Source of the DNA: Malania oleifera
Lineage: Eukaryota; Streptophyta; Magnoliopsida; Santalales; Ximeniaceae
Length of the DNA: 64,000 nucleotides
Assembly: GCF_029873635.1 (NCBI RefSeq)
Contig: NC_080421.1
Location: forward strand, 40,839,120 to 40,903,119
Direction of reading: 5' to 3'
This document shows, piece by piece, positions 43,405 through 54,889 of this stretch (the first letter of the stretch is position 1; the number at the start of each line of letters is the position of its first letter). The position numbers and the translations under genes are program-made. The notes under the pieces were generated by a model that was not told the DNA's origin, ran no database searches, and was given only the letters and a program-made list of their open reading frames with translations.

Positions 43405-44550
43405 AGTACCAAGATGAAAGAGTAGTTCATAAACAAAAAACTCTATGGATTAAGTCATTCCCTTTTAAAAATTGAGAAAGTAACTTAATTCATGATCAAC
43501 AAACAAACTAGTTGATCAATATATTTACCCAATTGATCCGAAAAAAAAAAAAACAAACAAACAAACTAGTTGAAATAGAAAAACTTAAAGATGACTTTAA
43601 GAGCTTATTATAAAAAATTCAAAATGACATTGTTAACCAAAATCATAGGATGATTTTTTACAAGGCTTAACTTAAGAAAAATATTGAGAAATATCAAATT
43701 GAGCTTATTACATAAGTGCCTTGATTAAGAAAAAGATATTTGAGAATGAAAGCCTATATGCTACATGCTTACATGCCTATATGAGATGCTACATGTGTAT
43801 GACTTGACTTATATTGATAATTTATAGCTCACTATGTTGAAAATTTGAGCATGAGATTATTAAACATAAGCATGAATTTAGATATGAGATTAATTCTTGA
43901 CCATGCATGCTATTGATGAATCACATGGATAAACTTATTGTCTTTGTATTGATATCTATGAGTTATGAAAGATATAATAGTTATATTAGTATCCATGAGC
44001 TATGCATGATGTGATAATGGCTTTGGTATCTACAAAGCACTTTGGTATCCATGAATATTTTAATTAATATCAAAATTTAAAAGCTCACTTGGTATCACAA
44101 TCTAAAAGTTAAACTTGTTTTTGAGCATGACAAGTATGATTATATATATAAGCATGGTATGACATTGATGATATTAGCATGATATTCATATTTGATACAT
44201 GATGTGAATCAATGTTTTGAAACATAGGATGATAAAAGCATAATTGGTAACAAAACTGAATCTATTGAATTCAGGGGGAGTGTTATGACTTATTGCCTAT
44301 ATTATAATTATTTCTCTATTAATCAATTGGTATCATGAATTAATAAAATTTTAAATTGATATCACGAATTAAATTTTTAAATTGGTATCATAAAATCAAC
44401 AATTGGTGTCTTGAATAATGTCAAAGGAGGAAAAAACTGTTAGTAAAGACGTTACAACTCATATACATGACTATGAAAACACACTACAAATGTTATATTG
44501 AAAAATAATAAATTGAGTGTGTACATATATTTGATATGCATGTTTGATGA
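43405..44550 (+). other. Non-coding part of C3 left of the nested chromovirus
   Basis: AT-rich sequence with repeated TTGGTATC-type phrases (43980-44410) and one GGGGGAG tract at 44274. No pol similarity is visible where protease, integrase and reverse transcriptase would be expected. Confidence 0.65.
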
Positions 44551-44642
44551 TGTAACGTCTTCAAAATTTTTACCATTTTTTTTATATATCTGTATGTTTA
44601 CATCCATACCTAAGCAGCGGGAACACATATCATATAACCATT

Positions 44643-44645
<3 letters not shown>

Positions 44646-44680
<35 letters not shown>
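44646..44680. repeat. (AT)n microsatellite in the G1 3' LTR
   Basis: About 17 AT dinucleotides lie close to the LTR end, the same position as the tract at 6661-6692. Confidence 0.95.
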
Positions 44681-44685
<5 letters not shown>

Positions 44686-45123
44686 CAATACCAGAGTCCA
44701 GTATATACAGACCATAGCCATACAAAAATACCCCTCCAGCATCATCTACCCAAAAATATACACAACTCTGTCAAAAACTCACCCTATAACCAGCGTAATC
44801 CATAATACTCTCTATTCGCGAGCCTGATCTGCTCGCCTAACTGGCTCACGTAAAAATGTTTAAAGTAAAGGGGTGAGTCGACACTCAGTAAGTGGAAATA
44901 TGTTATTACTAGTGTGTGGCAACTAAGTTAAGGATACTTTTAAATAATAACTAAACTGTAATGCAATAAATAATCTATAAAGCATATCTTTCTTTCATAA
45001 TTTAAAATATACTGTATCATCTGTATTTTCTACTTTTCATACTGATAACATCATACTATACTCATCATATACTGTCGAACTGTATACATATACATAACTG
45101 TGTTTCATCCCTGGGACTCTGTA

Positions 45124-45148
45124 TGTCATGATTTGACCCCTTATGACA
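45124..45148 (-). other. Conserved LTR hairpin (one mismatch)
   Basis: TGTCATGA (45124-45131) pairs with TTATGACA (45141-45148) except for one position, around a 9-nt loop ending ACCCC. GTTGTGCGGCCCGTAGGC follows. Confidence 0.7.
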
Positions 45149-45695
45149 GGGTTGTGCGGCCCGTAGGCGGGATTTCATCTGGTTGGCCCTCTAGATAAGT
45201 CAATATACTCTACACTACCTCAGCCCAGCCAAACTGCATCCACTCCTAGGCTCGGGATTGGCTACTACGACGTCAAAACTGGCCCCCTCCACCTAGTGAA
45301 CTGGGGAGCTGCATCCTCTCCGAGCACGATTGACGGTACCTACACACTATCTGAGATATGTTGTTGCACTCTATCTATATATAGCAATGGTATCGTGCTC
45401 TATAATCTATATCTGTACGGTATCTGTCTGTAATCTTTCCATAGGGATCTGATACTATATGTATTCTTTTACTGTTTTCATCATGTTTCCAAAATTACCA
45501 TAACTTTATCTTTCTGTACTGTCAATACAGTAATCTCTGTATACTGTATCTATAGCATCTTGATGCTACCTCTGTATCTCTGTCTGTATACTCTGTATGT
45601 TATGGTAATAGGAAACATGACATGCTATAACTCTGCATATATTGTTCTGTATAAAGTTATAATATAAATATTGATCTAAGTAAAATTGTATGCAC

Positions 45696-45696
<1 letters not shown>

Positions 45697-45735
<39 letters not shown>
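45697..45735. repeat. (AT)n microsatellite in the G1 3' LTR
   Basis: An AT run of about 39 bp. The same site in the 5' LTR (50712-50758) is about 8 bp longer. Confidence 0.95.
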
Positions 45736-45737
<2 letters not shown>

Positions 45738-46441
45738 GTTTCATGAAACTATTCATATAAAAGTTGTATATGTATGTACATTTCTCTGTATACTCTCTGT
45801 GAATATAAATCTATATTTGTATATTCTGTGTAATCTCATATACTGGAAAAACTATATAAATTGTATATACTATCTACATCTGTGTATTCAGTATAGTATG
45901 ATACATTATAAAAGCTATATAAATTTTTTCATCACATGAAAATCTACTCAGGCCACAAGCATTTAAACTCATATTCTGTAAATACTGTATAATAAACTGA
46001 TATAAATATGTGTCTATGAAATCTCCGATAGCATTATGAAAACTCCTAGTATAGCATATTTCCCTTACCTTAACTCTGAAAAGCCCCTATAAACTTCTGG
46101 CTCTATACCCCTAGGGTTCCTAACTCAACATTCTGAAAACACAATACCCCAGAACAAAATATCAGTATTTTCTTACCTACAACATTTCTCATAACTGAGA
46201 GAAAGACAAATACTGTATAAAATGCCTTACCCTGAGATCAGGACGAAATCCAACCCAACTTTCCCAACGATCAGTTCTAGCAGACTTACAAAGAACTTCG
46301 CCAGGAGCGTTGTGGTAGCCTCAGATCTTCGATTCGGCCAGAAATAGGCCTAGAAAAAAAGAGAGAAGTAAGAGAGGGTCGTAAAGAGAGAGAGGAGAGA
46401 GAGAGGAGCGCTGAAAATGGGTAAAAATCTAGATTTTTCAC

Positions 46442-46770
46442 TATTTATATTGCAGCCTTCGTCGACAAGACACGTCATCTCGTCAACCAATCTTTCAGTA
46501 ATTTCGTTGACGAACCTTAATCCCTCGTCGAAAAAATTCAGGCTGCCCCCAAAGCCTCTCTCAGTATTTTCTCATCGACGAGGCGTAGCTTCGTCGATGA
46601 ATTCCCTTCTGCACTCGTCGACAAGCCCCTGTATTTGTCGACGAATTTCCTTATTCACTTGTTGACGAACCCCTGTATTTGTCGACAAGTTGTGGAAATT
46701 CCTTGAAATTATTATTATTATTTTTATCTCCAAAATGCGATGTCATCGACAAACACAGAGCATTCATCAA
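46442..46770 (-). promoter_or_regulatory. LTR promoter of G1 3' LTR: TATA box and palindrome array
   Basis: Minus-strand TATAAATA at 46442-46449 is followed leftward by GAGA-rich sequence (46370-46410) and preceded upstream by about ten TCGTCGACGA-like copies between 46459 and 46770. Confidence 0.7.
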
Positions 46771-46858
46771 TGAAGTCTACTGCCTCCTTCTGTTACTGAT
46801 TTCATTCTCTCTCTCTCTTTATTATTTAAATACCATTATTTCCCGAGTCGTTACATTT

Positions 46859-46868
46859 TCCCCTCCTT
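46859..46868 (-). other. Polypurine tract of G1
   Basis: The minus strand reads AAGGAGGGGA three bases from the 3' LTR, identical to the tract at 4859-4868. Confidence 0.85.
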
Positions 46869-47112
46869 ATAAAATTTCGTCCTCGAAATTTACTTTCTGT
46901 ATATCTCTATCTATTCACTCTATCATCCAGTGAAGAAAAAGAGTCTACTTATTTTATTACCTGCCCTCACTTATGGCGGAGGAATACCAAGGTTACATTT
47001 ACGTTCTGGGAGATTACATATATATAAAACTAAAAACTATCCACTAACTAAAATCAATACATGTACCTGCAAAAGAAATACCATCTAGATACTATACTTT
47101 ACCTGACTACCT

Positions 47113-48420
47113 TTATGCCTCTTGGAACAACTGCGGGTATCTCTGTTTGATCTGTTCCTCGAGTTCCCAAGACGCTTCTTCTATAGCATGATTCTTCCAC
47201 AAAACTTTAACTAACTGTATTTATTTAGTACGTAAAGTCTGAACCTTCCTGTCCAAAATCTGTACTGGTACTTCTTCATATGCCAAAGAATCCTTAAGCT
47301 CTATCTCTGCATAGCTGATGATGTGGGATGGGTCTAGGACGTATTTCCTTAACATGGCAACATGAAACACGTCATGAATAAGAGTCAAAGCTGGTGGCAA
47401 AGCTAGCTTGTAGGCAACTGACCCTATTCTCTCAAGTATCTCAAAAGAGCCAATATACCTAGGGCTCAACTTGCCTTTCTTTCCAAACCTCATAACCCCT
47501 TTTCAGAGGAGCTATCTTCAAAAATACTCGATCTCCCACATCAAATTCTAACTCTCGGCGGCGAGTATCTGCATAGCTTTTCTGCCGACTTTGTGCTGTA
47601 CTGATTCTTTCTCTAATCAGTCGGATCTTATCACAAGCCTGTTGTACTATCTTTGGACCCAAAATTCGCCTTTCACCTACTTCATCCCAGAAAAGAGGAG
47701 AACGACATCTCCTACCATATAATGCCTTGTATGGAGCCAAGCCGATACTAGCCTGATAGCTATTATTGTAAGCAAATTCAACTATCGGCATGAACTGAAT
47801 CCAACTGCCTCCAAAATCAAGCACACAAGCACGAAGCATATCCTCTAATGTCTGAATCGTCCTTTCAGTCTGATAATCTGTCTGGGAATGAAAAGCAGTG
47901 CTAAAAGCTAGCTGTGTACCCATAGCCTCCTGAAAACTTTTCCAAAATCATGAAGTAAACTGAGAATCTCGGTCTAAGACTATGACTACTGGTACTCCAT
48001 GAACACGAACTATCTCCTGAACATATATCTCTGCCAATCTGTCCATGGAATAATCGATTTTATTAAGGACGAAATGAGTGGTCTTCGTCAGACGATCTAC
48101 AACCACCCAAATTGCATTCAATCCCTGTCGTACTGGTGGCAACCCCGTAACGAAGTCCATCGAAACGTGGTCTCATTTCCATTTTGGTATAAATAACGGC
48201 TGCAACTGTCTTGCGGTCTTTGGTGCTCAGCTTTAACCTGCTGACACATCAAGCATTGTTGAACAAATTCGGCTATCTCCCTCTTCATTCCACTCCACCA
48301 AAAATACTCTTACTGGTCCCTATACATTTTAGTACTGCTGGGATGGACCGTGTATAGCGATCTATGAGCCTCCTCCAGTATAATCCTCCTGATCTCAGTA
48401 TCTGCAGGAACACATAGCCT
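47113..48420 (-). pseudogene. Integrase and chromodomain-like tail of G1
   Basis: The catalytic core (47948-48160) shows MDFVTGLPPVRQGLNAIWVV, VDRLTKTTHF and IVLDRDSQFTS. The next frame (47459-47923) has GTQLAFSTAFHSQTD with Glu-containing ERTIQTLEDMLRACVL, FAYNNSYQASIGLAPYKALY and GRRCRSPLFWDEVG. The third frame (47221-47493) has GSFEILERIGSVAYKLALPP and FHVAMLRKYVLDPSHI. The tail VLWKNHAIEEASWELEEQIK, then QRYPQLF, ends at TAA 47113-47115. Two frameshifts and a few stops split it. The H2C2 zinc finger lies around 48200-48300, also broken. Confidence 0.88.
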
Positions 48421-48429
48421 AGTATGGAA

Positions 48430-49260
48430 TCACAGAGCTCCATCATCTGATATGCTAAATTCCTCACCCTGACCATCACGTACTCTAGCCATCACCGCTG
48501 CCAAATCTGCATCATCATCCGGAGCTGCTATAATCCTCTCATAAATCGTAGGCTGAACCACTAGACTGGCAATAACTACCTGAGGACTCTCCTTCACCAA
48601 TTCTATACTGAGTCTCTCAAAATCTACCAGAATTGAGTGCTGAATCTCCATAGCTTCCAGTATGGGTCCCTTCGATTTCCTGCTTAGAGCATCTGGCATT
48701 ACATTTGCTTTTCCTAGGTGGTAACTAATTGTGCAATCATAGTCTTTAATAAGTTCTAACCACCTTCTTTGCCTCATATTCAACTCTTTTTGAGTAAAGA
48801 AATATTTCAAACTTTTATGATCCGTGAAAATCTCGCACTTTCCACCATATAAATAATGCCTCCAGATCTTGAGAGCATACACCACTGCAGCAAGTTCTAA
48901 ATCATGGACAAGATAATTCTTCTCATATTCTTTAAGTTGTCTGGACGCATAAGCAATGACCCTACCATGCTGCATCAACACGCATCCAAGACCCTTCAAA
49001 GAGGCATCACTATATATTACAAAACCGTTCTCCCCTAATGGAATAGCTAGTACTGGAGCTGAAACTAACCGCTGCTTTAACTCTTGAAAACTCTGCTCAC
49101 AGTCATTAGTCCATTCAAATTTTACATTTTTCCTTGTAAGTTGTGTTAATGGACTTGATAGTCTGGAGAAACCATCCACAAAGCGCCGGTAATAACCTGC
49201 TAACCCTAGAAAACTCCTGACTTCCTAAACATTTCCCGGCCTCTCCCAATTCACCACTGC
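48430..49260 (-). pseudogene. RNase H and RT connection of G1
   Basis: The open stretch 48430-49179 encodes [80 protein letters not shown] and [14 protein letters not shown]. The RNase H acidic residues (YSDAS, LELAA, TDHKS) are all present, unlike in the plus-strand relative at 2687-3090. It is the best preserved pol segment in the window. Confidence 0.88.
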
Positions 49261-49717
49261 CTCTATTTTACTCGGATCAACTGATACTCCTACTTCTGAG
49301 ATCACATGACTGAGAAAAGTAACCTGCCTTAATCAGAATTCACATTTCTTAAATTTTGCATATAATTTTCTTTCCTTTAATATCTACAATACTAGCCTCA
49401 AATGATGCTCGTGCTCCTCAAAACTCCTCGAATAGACCAGTATGTCATCTATAAACACAACCACAAATTGGTCCAAATACTGGTGGAACACCTGATTCAT
49501 CAAATCCATGAATACTGCTAGTGCATTAGTCAACCCAAATGACATTACTAAAAACTCATAATGCTCATACCTGGTATGAAATGCGGTATTCGAAATGTCC
49601 TCTGCTTTAACTTTCACCTGATGGTATCCTGACCGCAGATCAATCTTAGAATAAACCCAAGTCCCCTGAAGTTGATCAAATAAACCATCGATCCTAGGGA
49701 GAGGATATTTATTCTTG
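49261..49717 (-). pseudogene. Reverse transcriptase palm of G1, fused in frame to LTR sequence
   Basis: It starts inside the motif [17 protein letters not shown] and continues [35 protein letters not shown] and [17 protein letters not shown], keeping the catalytic DD. Everything N-terminal to NKYPLP is deleted. The open frame continues upstream into the truncated 5' LTR (to 49761) without a stop, so the deletion created a chimeric LTR-RT frame. Confidence 0.88.
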
Positions 49718-50138
49718 AATATACAGACCATAGTCATACAAAAATACCCCTCCAACATCATCTACCCAAAAATATACATAACTCTGTCAAAAACTCACCC
49801 TATAACCAGGGTAATCCAAAATAGTCTCTATCCGCGAGCCTGATCTGCTCGCCTAACTGGCTCACCTAAAAATGTTAAAGTAAAGGGGTGAGTCGACGCT
49901 CAATAAGTGGAAATATGCTATTACTAGTGTGTGGCAACTAAGTTAAGGATACTTTTAAATAATAGTTAAACTGTAATGCAATAAATAATCTGTAAAGCAT
50001 ATCTTTCTTTCACAATTTAAAATATACTGTATCATCTATATTTTCTACTTTTCGTACTGATAATATCATACTATACTCATCATATACTGTAGAACTGTAT
50101 ACATATACATAACTGTGCTTTATCCCTGGGACTCTGTA

Positions 50139-50163
50139 TGTCATGATTTGACCCCTTATGACA
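50139..50163 (-). other. Conserved LTR hairpin (one mismatch)
   Basis: TGTCATGA (50139-50146) and TTATGACA (50156-50163) flank a 9-nt loop ending ACCCC, identical to the copy at 45124-45148. Confidence 0.7.
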
Positions 50164-50710
50164 GGGTTGTGCGGCCCGTAGGCGGGACTTCATCTGGTCG
50201 GCCCTCCAGATAAGTCAATATACTCTACACTACCTCAGCCCAGCCAAACTGCATCCACTCCTAGGCTCGGGACTGGCTACTACCACGTCAAAAATGGCCC
50301 CCTCCACCTAGTGAACTGGGGAGCTGCATCCTCTTCAAACACGGTTGACGGTACCTACACACTATCTGAGATATGTGGTTGCACTCTATCTGTATATAGA
50401 AATGGTACCGTTCTCTATAATCTATATCTGTACGGTATCTGTCTGTAATCTTTCCATAGGGATCTGATACTATATGTATTCTTTTACTGTTTTCATCATG
50501 TTTCCAAAATTACCATAACTTTATCTTTCTGTACTGTAAATATTGTAATCTCTGTATACTATATCTATAGCATCTTGATGCTACCTCTGTATCTCTGTCT
50601 GTATACTCTGTATGTTATGGTAATAGGAAACATGACATGCTATAACTCTGCATATATTGTTCTGTATAAAGTTATAATATAAATATTGATCTAAGTAAAA
50701 TTGTATGCAC

Positions 50711-50711
<1 letters not shown>

Positions 50712-50758
<47 letters not shown>
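50712..50758. repeat. (AT)n microsatellite in the G1 5' LTR
   Basis: About 47 bp of AT, a longer allele of the tract at 45697-45735. Confidence 0.95.
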
Positions 50759-50760
<2 letters not shown>

Positions 50761-51441
50761 GTTTCATGAAACTATTCATATAAAAGTTGTATATGTATGT
50801 ACATTTCTCTGTATACTCTCTGTGAATATAAATCTATATTTGTATATTCTGTGTAATCTCATATACTGGAAAAACTATATAAATTGTATATACTATCTAC
50901 ATCTGTGTATTCAGTATAGTATGATACATTATAAAAGCTATATAAATTTCTTCATCACATGAAAATCTACTCTGGCCACACAAGCATTTAAACTCATATT
51001 CTGTAAATACTGTATAATAAACTGATATAAATATGTGTTTATGAAATCTCCGATAGCATTATGAAAACTCCTAACATAGCATATTTCCCTTACCTTAACT
51101 CTAAAAAGCCCCTATAAACTTCTGGCTCTATACCCACAGGGTTCCTAACTCAACATCCTGAAAACACAATACCCCAGAACAAAATATCAGTATTTTCTTA
51201 CTTACAACATTTCTCATAACTGAGGGAAAGACAAATACTAAATAAAATGTCTTACCCTCAGATCAGGAAGAAATCCAACCCAACTTTCCCAACGATCAGT
51301 TCCGGCAGACTTGCAAAGAACTTCACCAGGAGGGTCGTGGTAGCCTCAGATCTTCGATCCGGCGAGAAACAGGCCCGGAAACGAAGAGAGAAGTGAGAGA
51401 GAGAGGAGTGCTGAAAATGGGTAAAAATCCGGGTTTTTCAC

Positions 51442-51715
51442 TATTTATACTGCAGCCTTCGTCGACGAGACACGTCATCTCGTCGACGAATCTTTCAGTA
51501 ATTTCGTCGACGAACCTTGCTCCCTCGTCGACAAAATTCAAGCTGCCCCCAAAACCTCTCTCGATATTTTCTCGTCAACGAATTCCATTCTACACTCGTT
51601 GACGAGTCCCTGTATTCGTTGACGAGTTCTAGCAATTCCTTGAAATTATTATTATTATTATCATCTCCAAAATGCGATGTCGTCAATGAACGCGAGCGTT
51701 CGTTGACAAAGTCTA
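51442..51715 (-). promoter_or_regulatory. LTR promoter of G1 5' LTR: TATA box and palindrome array
   Basis: Minus-strand TATAAATA (51442-51449) with about nine TCGTCGACGA-like copies upstream, including perfect ones at about 51459, 51480 and 51506. This is the LTR that would have driven G1 transcription. Confidence 0.72.
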
Positions 51716-51793
51716 CTGCCTCCTTCTGTTACTGATTTCATTTCTCGCTCTTTATTATTTAAATACCATTATTTCCTGGGTCGTTACAGATGA

Positions 51794-52148
51794 TATACTC
51801 AAAATGTGATTTTATTTGAACTTAATCATTTTTTTTTTCTCTTTTTGATTGATGTCAAAAGGGGGAGAAGTTTTAAGCAATAATTAAGCATGGTATTGCA
51901 AAAATTGAGCATGAACATAATATACATCAAAAGGAGGAGAAGTATTTGGTATTGTTTAATAAACTTGAACTTGAATGAAGTGATAAGCATGATTGCAAAA
52001 TGAAGTGATTAGCATGATTGTAAAAGAGTTTTTGAAACTAATATTGATTTTGTGGATATTATTAAGATGATGCTTATTGAAATGGGGAGTCTTTTTAAGG
52101 CTCAATCAAATTTTTGCTCCTTATTTGTCATAATAAAAAAGGGGGAGA
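51794..52148 (+). other. Non-coding part of C3 right of the nested chromovirus, with polypurine tracts
   Basis: Three AAAAGGGGGAGA/AAAGGAGGAGA tracts occur (51858, 51930 and 52138). The last one directly precedes the 3' LTR and is the likely polypurine primer. Confidence 0.7.
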
Positions 52149-54363
52149 TATTTGGTCTTACAAGGTTTAACATCCTGTTTTGATGCTAACGAAAAAAAGG
52201 AAGTTAACATATTTGGTTAAATGATGTCATTTTAGGATTCAATGATAAAGACAAGGTCAAGTGTTCAGAAGGATTCATGAAAGTTTATATTTCAAAGAAG
52301 GATGATCAATATGAAGCTAAAAGTATGGATTCAAAAATGAATTCAAAGATAAAGCTTGAAGATCATGAGAATATGAGGATTAAAGAGAATATGATGAAAG
52401 CTTAAAGAAAGATGAAGCAAGCATAAAGACTTCAAGGAATTCAAGAATTGAAAATTTGAAAGAGTCTATAGGAAATTTCATGTAAGTACTTCAAATTATT
52501 TCAATATGGATACATGAAACTCTTAGGTTAATTTATTAGACCTAGATACCTTTTAACATACTTGGAAAATATTTTTATAAGGTCAAAAATTATTTCAAAA
52601 AGGTTAAAATCATTTTTGGAATGAAAAGCACCAAAAGGAGGATTTTCCAAATGATGTTAATTTTTCTACATCCACATTGAGGTGTATTTTTTTATATCAA
52701 AACCTCCTTATTTTAAAAAGTATTCAACATAAAAGTTGTAGGATTTTCTCTTATCTTTCTTTTGACACCAAGCAAGTAAAATTTGGAGTTACACAGAAAA
52801 TGTTATGATCAAAAGACTGAAGGGTACTCGAAGTTGACAACAGCCTTGTGTTCCTCCAATAAACTGTCTGAACCATGACAAGCGCCTAGGTGGTCAAGCC
52901 AGGCGACTGCCTATGTCCTGGCAGGCGACTGCCACCCTACTTCCCATTTAAAAATAGCTGGGTAGGTGACTGATAAAATAGCCAGTCTATTGCCACGCGA
53001 CAGTTTTTAAATTTCTATAACGAATAAATTTTTTAAATGAGATTGCTTAGGGCTCAAATTTTGTGAAAACTTGGGGAATACTCCAAGTCACTTAGGGATC
53101 AAGTAACATACTTTTTCAAGTCTATCAATAGTGTCAAGATCATTGAATTAATTAACCAAGAATCAAATTCAGCTATTAAATTCTCTCAATTGCTCTCAAC
53201 ACTCAAAGGCTATTTCACTCTCATCTTGTCTACGAAATTTGCTGAGTTCTTGTTAATTCTCACTCACCAATCTTATGCTACAAATTCTAAATCTTTCAAT
53301 CATTGAAAGAATTAATCGGTGATACACTTCCTTGAGCTTCAAGTTAAATTCCATATTGTTATTTACTTTGAAATATATTATAGTGCTAAATTGTTGTACT
53401 AATCAGCTTTTTGTGTGAGCATTCTTTGTACATCTATTTTATTTGTATCTTATAGATTGACGATTCCAAGGATTGTTTGGATCGTTGGCTAAGCAAGTGG
53501 ATTTTACTTAGAGAGGCAGGCTCTAACCTATTTGAAGGAGGGACCAAACGAGGGTACATTATTTAGAGAGGTGGGCTCTAGCCTAATTGAAGGAGTGACT
53601 GAACAAGGGTACATCGTTTAGAGAGGCGGGCTCTAGCGTATTGAAGGAGTGTGTAAAGGTATGTTCCGCCCGGTAAAGGAACATGTTTAGTGAATCCTTT
53701 AGTGGTTTGCTAAAGGCAAGGACGTAGGCTGGGTATAAGCCGAACCTCATAAAAATCCCGGTCTCACTCTCTCTTCCCTACTCTTTACTTTTCAGCAAAA
53801 TTTATAAATTGTGTGGATGCTTTATAAATCTCTGAATTCTGAGTGTTTGGTTGTTAAATAGACCAGAAGATAATTTGTTTTGATTTGATCAACATTGATT
53901 GCGGAAACTGAAAGAGACTACGTTGGTTGATCATCCTTAACTTATTAAACTGAAAGTTTATTTAAAAGCTGAACATTGGGAAGAAGTGTGTTTGTGAATG
54001 TTGTGTTGATTGAGAAAGCTAATTCATTATTACGGGGATTGGTTCAAATTCATATCCACGGGGCTTATATAAACAAACAAACCATCTCAAGTTCTTACAT
54101 TACCCAAGTGCTGTATATTTTAATCTTGGTTTGGTTGTATGCTTTCAAATTGTGGATGATTGGTTTGGTTACTTGGATGTTTACATAGTTGTATTGTTGA
54201 TTGTATAAAAGAAATTAAGTTCTTGTGTAATTGACAAATTAAACAAACAAGTCAAGAATTGGTTAAAAGAAATAAAAGAAGTTTAAGTATTCTTAAAAGG
54301 AATTAAAAGAAAATTTTAAAATCCAATTTAACCCCCCCTCTTGGGACTACACCTTACTTTTCA
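52149..54363 (+). mobile_element. 3' LTR of C3 (about 2215 bp)
   Basis: It is nearly collinear with 39762-41963 and ends ACCTTACTTTTCA. The first bases (TATTTGGTC) differ from TGTTGGCC of the other copy, so the exact start is uncertain by a base. Confidence 0.92.
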
Positions 54364-54368
54364 CTGAC

Positions 54369-54889
54369 GACCTCATCATATAATAACTTTGATTTCCCTA
54401 CGAAGCTACTGATTGCAGTAAAAATACCATTCCAACTTTCGGGCAACTAACTAAGAATCAGTAGGGCACAAATCTCACTATCAAATGTAATCCCAACTGA
54501 AGCGAGTTGATCTGACAACTCGTTGAAACTATTCAAATGCCTGCTAAAACTTTCACCTGCAGACATGGTCATAGTAAATAACTTTTTCATAAGATGTACC
54601 TTATTAGTGACTAACAACTGCTCGTACATGTTAGAAGGCGCATCCATCAGAGACTTGATGGATGATATGTGCTTGATATTAAATGCCACAGACTTTGACA
54701 ACGTCATTCTAATAGCTTCGAGAGCTTTCCGGTCAAGTAACTCCCACTCATCCTCGTTCATAGATCTTGATTTCCCTTCAATGGCAAGTGCAACTCCTTC
54801 CCAAACAAGTAATCTTCAATATGCATCTTCCAGAAATCGAAATTGTTGCTGTTAAACATCTCAATCTTTGAGCTCTTTTCGTTCGACAT
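54369..54889 (-). pseudogene. Copia gag N-terminus (C2, right of C3)
   Basis: Translation would start at the ATG ending at 54889: MSNEKSSKIEMFNSNNFDFW, then KMHIEDYLFGKELHLPL. After a frameshift near 54760 it continues as WELLDRKALEAIRMTLSKSV, LVTNKVHLMKKLFTMTM and HLNSFNELSDQLASVGI, the DUF4219/UBN2-type copia gag. C3 interrupts it at 54364-54368 (CTGAC). Confidence 0.85.

Larger units (their letters stand above)
44551..46855 (-). mobile_element. 3' LTR of G1 (2305 bp)
   Basis: Plus-strand ends are TGTAACGTCTTC and GAGTCGTTACA. It carries the hairpin (45124-45148), two (AT)n tracts (44646-44680 and 45697-45735), a TATA box (46442-46449) and a palindrome array. Confidence 0.95.
44551..51788 (-). 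mobile_element. Chromovirus G1 nested in C3, with target duplication
   Basis: It is flanked by GATGA (44546-44550 and 51789-51793). The 3' LTR is 44551-46855. The 5' LTR (49718-51788) lacks its last roughly 150 bp, because one deletion removed the LTR end, primer site, gag, protease and start of reverse transcriptase. The remaining 2.86 kb holds reverse transcriptase, RNase H, integrase and a chromodomain-like tail. The two LTRs are similar, with a few percent difference by eye, so this is the youngest resolved insertion. Confidence 0.95.
49718..51788 (-). mobile_element. 5' LTR of G1, 3' end deleted (2071 bp)
   Basis: It is collinear with 44704-46855 and ends GTCGTTACA, followed by GATGA. 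It carries the hairpin at 50139-50163, (AT)n at 50712-50758, TATA box at 51442-51449 and the palindrome array at 51460-51715. Confidence 0.95.
39762..54363 (+). mobile_element. SIRE-like gag-only copia element C3, nested in C2
   Basis: LTRs at 39762-41963 and about 52149-54363 are flanked by CTGAC (39757-39761 and 54364-54368). Without the nested chromovirus it is about 7.36 kb. It has a primer site, a gag gene with coiled coil and zinc knuckle, then non-coding sequence with repeated GGGGGAG purine tracts before the 3' LTR. No protease, integrase or reverse transcriptase is present, so it depended on another element for mobility. Confidence 0.93.

Noticed and set aside
44498..44827. Open frames with long Tyr-Ile runs
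   Set aside because: They are translations of the (AT)n microsatellite in the G1 LTR.
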